In this document: one piece after another, positions 1-7,424 of the stretch | How the letters are laid out: each line of letters starts with the position of its first letter | Numbering within the stretch: the first letter of the stretch is position 1 | DNA from: Mycobacterium kyorinense | GTDB lineage: Bacteria > Actinomycetota > Actinomycetes > Mycobacteriales > Mycobacteriaceae | Assembly: GCF_002101735.1 (NCBI RefSeq) | Contig: NZ_LQPE01000153.1 | Coordinates: 41,311 to 105,310, forward strand | Length of the DNA: 64,000 nucleotides | Reading direction: 5' to 3' | The notes under the pieces: model-generated | What the model saw: the letters and a program-made list of their open reading frames with translations, nothing else | Databases searched by the model: none | Told to the model about the DNA's origin: nothing | Position numbers and translations under genes: made by a program

Positions 1-552
1 CACGCCAAGGGCGTCGCGGATCGGGCTGTGCACGCCGTCGGCGGCCACAAGAAAGGCGGCGCGCACAGTCTGCGATGTTCCCGAATCCCGGTCGCGCACA
101 ACAGCAGTGACACCCGACTCGTCCTGTTCGAACGAGCACAACTCGGTGCCGTAATGCGCTTGGCTGCCGGTCCGCCGGACATACTCGAGCAGCATCGGTT
201 CGAGTTCGCTCTGCGGACAGTATTGCGCGGCGGGTTCGGGGCTGAGCTCTTGGAAAGGTGCGAAGATCGCGTCGACATCCATGGCTTGCCACTGCTCGGC
301 GCTGTTCAGCGTCGGCTTGCCGAACCCGCCCGACACACCGTCGGCGATCGCGTGCACTTCGTCGGAAAGACCCAGCCCGCGCAGGATTTCCAGACTGCGA
401 AAGCTCAGGTTACGTGCCTTCGGGTAGATGAACACCTCTCGACGCTTCTCGACCAGCAAGGACGGCACTCCATGCTTGGCGAGCAGGGCCGCCGTGGTCA
501 GCCCGGCAGCGCCGGCACCGACGATCAGAACCGGAACACGCGTGACGGCCAT
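1..552 (-). CDS. FAD-dependent aromatic/polyketide-type monooxygenase (C-terminus beyond window)
   Basis: The minus-strand frame opens with ATG at 552 and stays open to base 1, giving 184 residues of a longer protein. It begins MAVTRVPVLIVGAGAAGL, the Rossmann FAD-binding fingerprint (GxGxxG at residues 12-17), followed by an acidic residue at the end of the second strand in LLVEKR and an R-N-L-S-F-R-S segment typical of PheA/TfdB-type class A flavin hydroxylases. Such enzymes use NAD(P)H and oxygen to hydroxylate aromatic or polyketide rings in the cytoplasm; the substrate cannot be told from this part. An 18-bp palindrome just upstream (571-588), repeated upstream of the neighbouring tetR gene, suggests repression by that regulator. 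The usual family length is 400-540 aa, so more than half is missing here. Confidence 0.88.
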   Translation of the reverse strand, partial: MAVTRVPVLIVGAGAAGLTTAALLAKHGVPSLLVEKRREVFIYPKARNLSFRSLEILRGLGLSDEVHAIADGVSGGFGKPTLNSAEQWQAMDVDAIFAPFQELSPEPAAQYCPQSELEPMLLEYVRRTGSQAHYGTELCSFEQDESGVTAVVRDRDSGTSQTVRAAFLVAADGVHSPIRDALGV

Positions 553-565
553 GGCCCACTCCCTT

Positions 566-593
566 CTAGACGGAACTGATTAGTTCCGCCTAG
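566..593. promoter_or_regulatory. Palindromic operator upstream of the flavin monooxygenase
   Basis: The core CGGAACTGATTAGTTCCG (571-588) is a perfect inverted repeat around a TGATTA centre, and CTAG lies on both flanks, so 566-593 is nearly symmetric throughout. It lies 14 bp upstream of the monooxygenase start. A related 18-mer stands before the tetR gene at 1250-1267, which points to that TetR as the ligand-sensing repressor (inference). Confidence 0.75.
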
Positions 594-630
594 CGACCAG
601 AGTGGCACGGTCAACCCCAACGCGCAACTG

Positions 631-1230
631 TTACGCCCTCGGCGCGCCGGCGAGCGGCAGGATCACGTCTTCGAGCACGCGGCGGATATAGACCCGGTCG
701 ATCGGCCGTCCCGTGATCACCCTCAGGACATTGAGACCCAGGGCGACGTCAGGTATCAGACTCAGGTCGCGGCCGGCCGGGATTTCCCCACGCGCTACCG
801 CACGGTCGAGCAGCGTCCGCACCGCATGCCGTGGCGGCGACAGCACGAGGTCGTCCATGGCGGCCGCCAGGACGGGATTGTGCATCGCTGCCGTCGCCAC
901 CCCGACAACGACTTGAATTGTGCTGGAATTAGCGGTATCCAGCTCCGGCATGACCGCAATCACTGCCTCGATGTCGCCGCGCAGGCTGCCGGTGTCGGGT
1001 GGCTCGACGGGTCCCAGTCGTCGTCTCCAGTGGGCGATCGCTTCGGCCACCACCACGGCCTTCGAGGGCCAGCGACGATAGATCGCGGCCTTGCCGACCC
1101 CGGCGCGGGTCGCGATGTCGTCCATGCTCAACCGGTCGTATCCGAGTTCGGCCACCCCGGCCAGCGCGGCGTCGAGGATGGCCGCGTCAAGCGACCGGTC
1201 GAGCCGCGCAGGACGCCTGCTACGTGTCAC
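631..1230 (-). CDS. TetR/AcrR-family transcriptional regulator
   Basis: This 199-aa protein has a canonical TetR N-terminal helix-turn-helix at residues about 17-62 (LGYDRLSMDDIATRAGVGKA, then IYRRWPSKAVVVAEA) and a helical ligand-binding C-terminal half. TetR proteins are dimeric repressors released by small molecules. It lies 78 bp downstream of, and on the same strand as, the flavin monooxygenase start, so the regulator gene precedes its likely target. Near-identical palindromes lie in front of both genes (571-588 and 1250-1267), predicting autoregulation plus control of the monooxygenase. The inducer is unknown, perhaps the monooxygenase substrate. Confidence 0.9.
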   Translation of the reverse strand: MTRSRRPARLDRSLDAAILDAALAGVAELGYDRLSMDDIATRAGVGKAAIYRRWPSKAVVVAEAIAHWRRRLGPVEPPDTGSLRGDIEAVIAVMPELDTANSSTIQVVVGVATAAMHNPVLAAAMDDLVLSPPRHAVRTLLDRAVARGEIPAGRDLSLIPDVALGLNVLRVITGRPIDRVYIRRVLEDVILPLAGAPRA

Positions 1231-1249
1231 CTCGCCGCCCTGTCCTTGC

Positions 1250-1267
1250 CGATACGGATCAGTTCCG
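1250..1267. promoter_or_regulatory. Second copy of the TetR operator, upstream of tetR
   Basis: CGATACGGATCAGTTCCG matches the monooxygenase operator (571-588) at 13 of 18 positions, with the right half GTTCCG identical and the left half degenerate. It lies 20 bp before the tetR start at 1230. The pairing supports self-repression by the TetR protein. Confidence 0.6.
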
Positions 1268-1276
1268 TTCAGAGTA

Positions 1277-2812
1277 TCAGGCGAAGCGGGTCAGAAACTC
1301 CTCGGCCACACCGACAACGCGCTCGCGGTCGGCGGCCACCAGGCCGATTCGGGTGCGGCGGTCCAGGATGTCGCCGACACCCAACGCGCCCTCATGCGTG
1401 ATCGCGTATTCGAATTCCGCGCGGGTCACGTCGATGCCGTCGACAACAGGGTCGGTGGGCCGTTCGCACCGGGCGGTCGCGACGACATTGCCCGCTTCGG
1501 CGCCGTAACGGGCGATCAGCGACTCCGGCAGGTCGGTGGTCAACGCGACGTCCGAGCCTGGGTTGGTCAGGGCCCCGACCAGCGGCAGGTCATGGGTCCG
1601 GCACGCGCCCGCCGTCAGTCCGCGCTGCGCGACGGCGTGATCGAGGACATCCTGGGCCATGCGCCTGTATTCGGTGAGTTTGCCGCCGATCACACTGATC
1701 ACGCCGGAGTCCGAGTCGACGATCGCGTGGTCGCGCGAGACGTCGGCTGTCCGGCCTTCGCCGGTGTCGATCAGCGGCCGCAAACCGGCGTAGGCGCCGA
1801 TGACGTCAGAGTCGTCGAGCGTGATTTCCAGCGCGGTGTTGACGGTTTGCAGCAGAAAGCCGATCTCGTCGGGACTCGGTTGTGGCACATCGGGAATCGC
1901 GCCGGGGGCGTCTTCGTCGGTCAGGCCGAGGTAGACCCGGCCCAGCTGCTCGGGCATGGCGAAGATGAAGCGATTGATCTCGCCGGGTATCGGAATGGTC
2001 AGCGCCGCAGTCGGATTGCCGAACGTTTCGGCGTCGAAGACCAGATGTGTTCCGCGGCTGGGCCGCAACTTCAACGCGGGGTCGATCTCGCCGGCCCACA
2101 CCCCGGTCGCGTTGATGACGGCGCGGGCCGACACGTCGAACGATTCGCCGCTGCGCTGATCGGTCAGCCGCGCCGACGTGCCGGTGGCCTCGGACGCGGC
2201 CACGTAGGTCAGGATGCGGGCGCCGCGCTGGGCGGCGGTGCGCGCGACGGCGATTACCAGTCGGGCGTCGTCGATCAGCTGGCCGTCGAAGGCAAGCAGA
2301 CCGCCATCGAGCCCGTCGCGCCGCACGGTCGCGGCCATTTCGATGACGCGCTGCGCCGAGATGCGCCGCGACCGCGGCAACACCGATGACGGCGTGCCCG
2401 CCGTCTTGCGTAACACATCGCCGGCCAGAAATCCGGCGCGCACCAAGGCTCGCTCGGCGTGGCCCATCGACGGCAGCAACGGAACCAGCTGCGGCATCGC
2501 GCGCACAAGATGAGGCGCGTTGCGGGTCATCAGGATTCCGCGCTCGACGGCGCTGCGCCGGGCAATGCCGACGTTGCCGGTGGCAAGGTAGCGCAGGCCG
2601 CCGTGTACCAGCTTGGAACTCCACCGGCTGGTGCCGAACGCCAGATCGTGCTTTTCCACCAGTGCTACCGACAGCCCGCGGGAGGCGGCGTCCAGCGCAA
2701 CGCCGGCTCCGGTGATGCCGCCGCCGATCACCAGGACATCCAGCGGCGCGCCGTCGGCCAGGGCGGTCACATCCGCGGTGCGCCGCGCCGCGTTCAGGGC
2801 AACCGGCGTCAC
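1277..2812 (-). CDS. glpD1: Glycerol-3-phosphate dehydrogenase, FAD-dependent (GlpD1)
   Basis: This 511-aa enzyme oxidises sn-glycerol 3-phosphate to dihydroxyacetone phosphate and passes electrons to the membrane quinone pool. The FAD fingerprint GGGITGAG lies near residue 32, followed by the DAO-family stretches SRWSSKLVHGGLRYL and, near residue 375, VIGGKLTEYRRMAQ; the C-terminal domain is also present. Length and neighbourhood match M. tuberculosis glpD1 (Rv2249c) rather than the longer glpD2. The GTG start at 2812 overlaps the stop of the upstream tetR gene (GTGA), so the two are translationally coupled. The adjacent divergent genes encode an AGPS-like flavoprotein and a lipid kinase, suggesting a glycerol-phosphate/glycerolipid locus. 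Confidence 0.95.
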   Translation of the reverse strand: MTPVALNAARRTADVTALADGAPLDVLVIGGGITGAGVALDAASRGLSVALVEKHDLAFGTSRWSSKLVHGGLRYLATGNVGIARRSAVERGILMTRNAPHLVRAMPQLVPLLPSMGHAERALVRAGFLAGDVLRKTAGTPSSVLPRSRRISAQRVIEMAATVRRDGLDGGLLAFDGQLIDDARLVIAVARTAAQRGARILTYVAASEATGTSARLTDQRSGESFDVSARAVINATGVWAGEIDPALKLRPSRGTHLVFDAETFGNPTAALTIPIPGEINRFIFAMPEQLGRVYLGLTDEDAPGAIPDVPQPSPDEIGFLLQTVNTALEITLDDSDVIGAYAGLRPLIDTGEGRTADVSRDHAIVDSDSGVISVIGGKLTEYRRMAQDVLDHAVAQRGLTAGACRTHDLPLVGALTNPGSDVALTTDLPESLIARYGAEAGNVVATARCERPTDPVVDGIDVTRAEFEYAITHEGALGVGDILDRRTRIGLVAADRERVVGVAEEFLTRFA

Positions 2813-3372
2813 GACAGGTACCCGTTCAGCGCGTGCGAAAGCTCGGCGGCCAGCGCGTCGGCGTCCAGGATCGGTTCCACAATTTGGGCGGACTGGATCG
2901 AGGACTGGGTGATCAGCAGCACCATCGCGGCCAGCCGGCGCGGATCGCCGGGCCGCACGCTGCCGTCACGTTGAGCGTCGCGCAAGTTGTCGGCGAGGCC
3001 GTCGATCAGCAGCCGCTGGCTGGTGCCGAGCCGCTGGGTGATGTAGACCATCGCCAGCTCCGACCGCAGCACGGCCATCACCAGCTCGTCACGGCGCAGC
3101 CGTTCGGCCACCGCCACCACCCGCTGCACCAGCGCTTCGCGGCCCTCACCGCGGGCCGGCACGTCGCGCGCCGCGCCGGTGATGTGCCTGGTCAGCAGGT
3201 CAGCCAGGATCGAGCGGGTGTCGGGCCAGCGGCGGTACACAGTCGGTCGGCTGACGCCGGCCCGCCGCGCAATCTCGGCCAGCGCCACCCGCTCCACGCC
3301 GAAATCGCGCACACAGCTCGCGGCGGCGGCCAGGATCCGGTCATCCACCGCGGCGTTACTGATTGACAGCAT
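2809..3372 (-). CDS. TetR-family regulator of the glpD1/flavoprotein locus (Rv2250c-like)
   Basis: The 187-aa protein starts MLSISNAAVDDRILAAAASC; an ATG at 3372 is preferred over an upstream alternative because only 17 bp then separate it from the divergent flavoprotein start. The HTH is at about residues 20-55 (VALAEIARRAGVSRPTVYRR). Its stop overlaps the glpD1 start, giving one operon. The imperfect palindrome at 3370-3392, which includes the start codons of both divergent genes, is the obvious operator, so the protein likely represses itself with glpD1 and also the flavoprotein/kinase pair. The ligand is unknown; a glycerol-derived or lipid metabolite would fit the context. Confidence 0.9.
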   Translation of the reverse strand: MLSISNAAVDDRILAAAASCVRDFGVERVALAEIARRAGVSRPTVYRRWPDTRSILADLLTRHITGAARDVPARGEGREALVQRVVAVAERLRRDELVMAVLRSELAMVYITQRLGTSQRLLIDGLADNLRDAQRDGSVRPGDPRRLAAMVLLITQSSIQSAQIVEPILDADALAAELSHALNGYLS

Positions 3373-3392
3373 GTGTAATACTGTAACGCATG
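3370..3392. promoter_or_regulatory. Palindrome spanning both divergent start codons
   Basis: The 23 bp from CATG to CATG form an imperfect palindrome (CATGYGTWAYA half-site). The left CAT is the complement of the tetR ATG and the right ATG starts the flavoprotein, leaving only 17 bp between the two coding regions. There is no room for ribosome-binding sites on either side, which suggests leaderless or nearly leaderless transcripts with a TetR dimer sitting on both starts. Confidence 0.6.
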
Positions 3393-4994
3393 CCTGACGA
3401 GCTGCTACCACCGATGAAGTGGAATGCCTGGGGCGACGCCGCCGCGGCCAAGCCCCTCTCCGAGGGAATCCGGTCGCTGCTCGCGCAGGCCCTCGGCGTC
3501 ACTGAATCGCCCGCGCCCGAACTCGACCCCGGGCAGGTGCAACTGCGCCGGTCGGCGCTTTCCGAATCTGACCGCGACGCGCTGGCCGCCATCACCGGCG
3601 CCGACTGTTGCCGCGTCGACGACAGCGACCGGCTGCTGCATGCCGGTGGCAAGTCGACGTTGGATCTGTTGCGCCGCAGGGATTCTGGTGTGCAGGATGC
3701 TCCCGACGCGGTGCTGTTGCCCGGGTCCGAGGACGACGTCGCGGCAATTCTGCGGTACTGCTCCGAGCATCACATCGCCGTCGTTCCATTCGGCGGTGGC
3801 ACCAGCGTGGTCGGCGGACTCGACCCGATTCGCGGCTCGTTCAAAGCCGTTGTCTGTATGGATCTGCGGCGCTTCGACCAACTGCTGACGTTCGACGAGG
3901 TCTCCGGGGAGGCCGAGTTCGGCGCCGGCGTCACCGGCCCGCAAGCCGAGCGTCTGCTCGCCGAACACGGCTTCTCGCTCGGGCATTTTCCGCAAAGCTT
4001 CGAGTTCGCCAGCCTCGGCGGGTTCGCCGCCACCCGGTCGTCGGGCCAGGATTCGGCGGGATACGGCCGGTTCGACGACATGATTCGCGGCCTGCGAGCG
4101 ATCACCCCGGCGGGCGTGTGGGATCTGGGCCGGGCCCCGGCGTCGGCGGCCGGCCCCGACCTGCGCCAGCTGCTGATCGGGTCGGAGGGTGTCTTCGGCG
4201 TCATCACCCGGGTGCGGGTGCGGGTCCACCCGCTGCCCGAGGCCACCCGCTACGAGGCCTGGTCGTTTCCCGACTTCGCCACTGGCACCGCCGCATTGCG
4301 CGCAGTCACCCAGACCGGCACCGGCCCGACTGTGATCCGGCTTTCCGACGAGGCCGAGACCGGCGTGAACCTCGCCACCACCGATGCGATCGGCGAGCAA
4401 CAAATCACCGGCGGTTGCCTGGCGATCACCGTGTTCGAGGGCACCGCGGCACACGCCGACAGCCGGCACGCCGAAACCCGGGCGCTGCTGCAGGCGAACG
4501 GCGGCACGTCACTCGGTGAAGGTCCGGCGCGCGCCTGGGAAAAGGGCCGGTTTTCCGCGCCGTACCTACGGGATTCGCTGCTGGCCGCCGGCGCGCTGTG
4601 CGAGACGCTCGAGACGGCGACCACGTGGTCGAACATCACGGCGCTCAAGGCGGCGGTCACCGATGCCTTGACCGCCGAGCTGGCCGAATCCGGCACGCCC
4701 GCCTTGGTGTTGTGCCACATTTCGCATGTGTATGCCACCGGCGCGTCGCTGTACTTCACCGTCGTCGCCGGGCAACGCGGCAACCCGATCGAGCAGTGGC
4801 GCAAGGCCAAGGCCGCGGCGTCGGACGCGATAATGGCCACCGGCGGAACCATCACCCATCACCACGCCGTCGGCGCCGATCACCGGCCGTGGATGCGCGA
4901 CGAGGTCGGCGAGCTGGGCGTGCAGGTATTGCGCGCGGTCAAGTCGATATTGGATCCCGCCGGAATCCTCAACCCGGGCAAGCTCATTCCGTGA
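3390..4994 (+). CDS. FAD-linked oxidase, alkyldihydroxyacetonephosphate synthase (AGPS)-like
   Basis: The 534-aa flavoprotein contains the PCMH/FAD_binding_4 fold (AVVPFGGGTSVVGGL near residue 134 for FAD contact, and a second FAD segment around FASLGGFAATRSSGQDSAGYG) and the FAD-oxidase C-terminal domain. Near residue 490 is THHHAVGADHRPWM, resembling the conserved His cluster of AGPS, which swaps the acyl group of acyl-DHAP for a fatty alcohol to make ether lipids. In M. tuberculosis the equivalent locus is, as I recall, annotated as two pieces (Rv2250A and Rv2251); here it is one intact frame. It is followed by a GTGA-overlapping lipid kinase and faces glpD1, which makes DHAP, so a glycerolipid role is plausible. 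The substrate is unproven; D-lactate or 2-hydroxyacid dehydrogenase activity is the alternative. Confidence 0.88.
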   Translation: MPDELLPPMKWNAWGDAAAAKPLSEGIRSLLAQALGVTESPAPELDPGQVQLRRSALSESDRDALAAITGADCCRVDDSDRLLHAGGKSTLDLLRRRDSGVQDAPDAVLLPGSEDDVAAILRYCSEHHIAVVPFGGGTSVVGGLDPIRGSFKAVVCMDLRRFDQLLTFDEVSGEAEFGAGVTGPQAERLLAEHGFSLGHFPQSFEFASLGGFAATRSSGQDSAGYGRFDDMIRGLRAITPAGVWDLGRAPASAAGPDLRQLLIGSEGVFGVITRVRVRVHPLPEATRYEAWSFPDFATGTAALRAVTQTGTGPTVIRLSDEAETGVNLATTDAIGEQQITGGCLAITVFEGTAAHADSRHAETRALLQANGGTSLGEGPARAWEKGRFSAPYLRDSLLAAGALCETLETATTWSNITALKAAVTDALTAELAESGTPALVLCHISHVYATGASLYFTVVAGQRGNPIEQWRKAKAAASDAIMATGGTITHHHAVGADHRPWMRDEVGELGVQVLRAVKSILDPAGILNPGKLIP

Positions 4995-5902
4995 AGCGCG
5001 AACTCACGCAGGTGACGCTGCTCACCAATCCGAAGTCGGGCCACGGCAACGCGCCGCACGCCGCCGAACAGGCGATCGCCCGCCTACAGCAGCGCGGCGT
5101 CGACGTCGTCGAAATCGTGGGCACCGACGCCGCACACGCGCGCCGACTGCTGCGCGAAGCGGTGGAGCGCGGCACCGATGCGGTGGTCGTCGCCGGCGGC
5201 GACGGGGTGATCGCCGACGCGCTGCAAGTCTTGGCATGCACCGACATTCCGCTGGGAATCATTCCGGCCGGCACCGGAAACGACCATGCCCGCGAATTCC
5301 GGCTTCCCACCAAGGATCCCGCTGCGGCCGCGGACGTCGTCGTCGACGGTTGGACGGAAACCGTTGACCTGGGCCAGATTCGAGACCGCAGCGGCGCAAC
5401 GAAGTGGTTCGGCACCGTCGCCGCCGCCGGATTCGATTCACTGGTCACCGATCGCGCCAACCGCATGCATTGGCCGCGGGGACCGATGCGCTACAACCTG
5501 GCCATGCTCGCCGAGCTGTCACAGTTGCGGCTCTTGCCTTTTCGGCTGGTGCTCGACGGACGCGAGGAGATCGTCACCGACCTCACCCTGGCCGCCTTCG
5601 GCAACACCCGCAGCTACGGCGGCGGAATGCGGATCTGTCCCAACGCCGATCACGCCGACGGCCAACTCGACATCACCATGGTGCATTCCGCGTCACGTCT
5701 GCGGCTGATCCGGTTGTTCCCCACTGTGTACAAGGGCACGCATGTCGAACTCGACGCGGTGACCACGGCACGCGCGACAACCGTCGAGGTGGAGTCGTCG
5801 GGCATCAACGCCTATGCCGACGGGGAATTCGCCTGTGCGCTGCCCGCCGAAATCTCCGCGGTGGCCGGAGCGCTGAAAATCCTTATCCCACGCCCCGGCT
5901 GA
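4991..5902 (+). CDS. Diacylglycerol kinase family lipid kinase (Rv2252-like)
   Basis: The 303-aa enzyme starts at GTG 4991, overlapping the stop of the flavoprotein gene, so the pair is coupled. It carries the DAGK catalytic signature: TNPKSGHGN near residue 12, GGDG at 69-72 for ATP binding, and IIPAGTGNDHARE near residue 95. These kinases phosphorylate diacylglycerol to phosphatidic acid at the membrane face. The M. tuberculosis homologue Rv2252 has been linked to phosphatidylinositol-mannoside precursor supply (known from literature, not visible here). It ends convergently, its last 20 bases overlapping the end of the DUF3145 gene. Confidence 0.92.
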   Translation: MKRELTQVTLLTNPKSGHGNAPHAAEQAIARLQQRGVDVVEIVGTDAAHARRLLREAVERGTDAVVVAGGDGVIADALQVLACTDIPLGIIPAGTGNDHAREFRLPTKDPAAAADVVVDGWTETVDLGQIRDRSGATKWFGTVAAAGFDSLVTDRANRMHWPRGPMRYNLAMLAELSQLRLLPFRLVLDGREEIVTDLTLAAFGNTRSYGGGMRICPNADHADGQLDITMVHSASRLRLIRLFPTVYKGTHVELDAVTTARATTVEVESSGINAYADGEFACALPAEISAVAGALKILIPRPG

Positions 5903-6395
5903 GCCAGGACACTTCGGCGCCGTCGCCGCCGTCGCGGTAGATCTCGAGCGCCTCGTCCCACGCGGTGCCCAGCGCCGAATCCAGCTCGGCGGCCAGCGCG
6001 TCGGCGCCGTCGGCCATCATCGCCCGCAGCCGCATCTCCCCGACCATGATGTCGCCGTTGGCGCTCATCGTCCCGCTCCACAGTCCCAGCTGCGGAGTGT
6101 GGCTGAACCGCTGGCCGTCGACGCCGGGGCTGGGGTCCTCGGTGACCTCGAAGCGCAGCACCGACCAGGAGCGCAGCGCATTGGCCAACCGAGCGCCGGT
6201 GCCGACCGGTCCGACCCAGTTGGTGACCGCGCGCAGCTGCCCGGGCATCGCCGGCTGCGGGGTCCACTTCAGGTTCGCCTTAGCGTTGAGGGTCGACGAC
6301 AACGCCCACTCGACATGCGGGCACACCGCGGCGGGCGAGGCGTGGATGTAGACCACGCCAGTCGTCGCGTCGGCGAACTGGTTCGACGCACGCAT
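5883..6395 (-). CDS. DUF3145 family protein (Rv2256c-like)
   Basis: This 170-aa cytoplasmic protein belongs to an actinobacterial family of unknown function (DUF3145). The ATG at 6395 (MRASNQFADATTG) is preferred because AAGGAG lies 6 bases upstream; a longer reading of 13 extra residues lacks such a site. The sequence is rich in Trp and acidic residues, has no membrane segment and no recognised catalytic motif. It is well conserved in mycobacteria at this position beside the DAG kinase and the serine hydrolase. Its 3' end overlaps the kinase gene convergently by 20 bp. Confidence 0.85.
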   Translation of the reverse strand: MRASNQFADATTGVVYIHASPAAVCPHVEWALSSTLNAKANLKWTPQPAMPGQLRAVTNWVGPVGTGARLANALRSWSVLRFEVTEDPSPGVDGQRFSHTPQLGLWSGTMSANGDIMVGEMRLRAMMADGADALAAELDSALGTAWDEALEIYRDGGDGAEVSWLSRGVG

Positions 6396-6507
6396 CTGCT
6401 GCTCCTTCGGCTCCACGAGGGACGTCTTCCCCAACGACCTGGTGAACCCGACGAGCAGTATTCGTGTGTCTTGCGTGTCTATTGTGCCTTGTGAGACCCC
6501 TGTTGCG

Positions 6508-7332
6508 CTAGTCTGCGCGGTCTTCTGATATCACGGCGTCGGACAGCGCCGGCCATACCGGCAGCGCCCACTCCCCGAAATCGCGGTCGGTGAGCACCAC
6601 GAGCACCAGCTCGGCCTCCGGATCAGCCCAGATGAACGTGCCCGACTGCCCGAAATGGCCGTAGGTCCGCGACGAGTTGTGCGCCCCCGTCCAGTGCGGC
6701 GACTTGGACCCCCTGATCTCGAAACCCAGCCCCCAGTCGTTGGGCCGCTGCACGCCGTATCCCGGCAGCACGCCGTCCAGACCGGGAAACTGGACGGCGG
6801 TCGCCTCGGCGTGCATCGGCGCCGACACGGTCGTCGGGCGCAGCAGGTCGGCGGCGAATGCCGCCAGGTCGGTCACCGTCGACGTCGCGCCGAAGCCGGC
6901 GGCCTCTGCGCCGCCGTCGAGGCGAGTGGCGGCCATCCCCAGCGGCTCGAAGATCGCTTCGCTCAGGTACTGGGTGAACTGGAAGCCGGAGGCCTGCTCG
7001 ACGGTCTCGGCCAGCACCGTGAACCCTTGGTTGGAGTACATCCGGCGGGTGCCCGGCTTGGCCAGAATGTGATCGGAATGCATCGCCAACCCGGACGCGT
7101 GTGCCAGCAGGTGGCGGACGGTGGATCCGGGCGGGCCGGCCGGGGTGTCGAGTTCGACGACGCCCTCTTCGATCGCGACCTGCACGGCCCGCGCGACCAA
7201 CAGCTTGGTCACCGATGCCAACACGAAGGGGCGGTCGGTGTCGCCGTGCGTGGCCAGAACGCCGGACGGCCCAACGACCGCGGCGGCAGCATCGGTAACG
7301 GGCCAGTCGTCGAGCGCGTCGAGTGCAGCCAT
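6508..7332 (-). CDS. Serine hydrolase, beta-lactamase/penicillin-binding-protein fold (Rv2257c-like)
   Basis: The 274-aa protein has the class C beta-lactamase-type motifs: PFVLASVTKLL near residue 37 gives the S-x-x-K nucleophile/base pair, Y-S-N near residue 98 (MYSNQGF) is the second motif, and a His-x-Gly-like segment appears near the C-terminus (GHFGQSGTF). Such EstB/LACTB-type hydrolases cleave esters, amides or D-amino-acid peptides; real beta-lactam hydrolysis is not implied. There is no clear signal peptide, so it is probably cytoplasmic. It is divergent from mscR with a 92-bp spacer. Confidence 0.87.
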   Translation of the reverse strand: MAALDALDDWPVTDAAAAVVGPSGVLATHGDTDRPFVLASVTKLLVARAVQVAIEEGVVELDTPAGPPGSTVRHLLAHASGLAMHSDHILAKPGTRRMYSNQGFTVLAETVEQASGFQFTQYLSEAIFEPLGMAATRLDGGAEAAGFGATSTVTDLAAFAADLLRPTTVSAPMHAEATAVQFPGLDGVLPGYGVQRPNDWGLGFEIRGSKSPHWTGAHNSSRTYGHFGQSGTFIWADPEAELVLVVLTDRDFGEWALPVWPALSDAVISEDRAD

Positions 7333-7424
7333 CGCGCAGCAGCCTATCCACCCGACGGTCTACGGCGGCGACCCGCCGCGCCCGGCTTCGCCGCGCTTGC
7401 GATCGCCGCATTAGGTTGGTGCCC

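Noticed and set aside
1091..2389. Long plus-strand frame opposite glpD1
   Set aside because: High GC leaves the antisense frame open; no start site, and glpD1 with clear FAD motifs explains the region.
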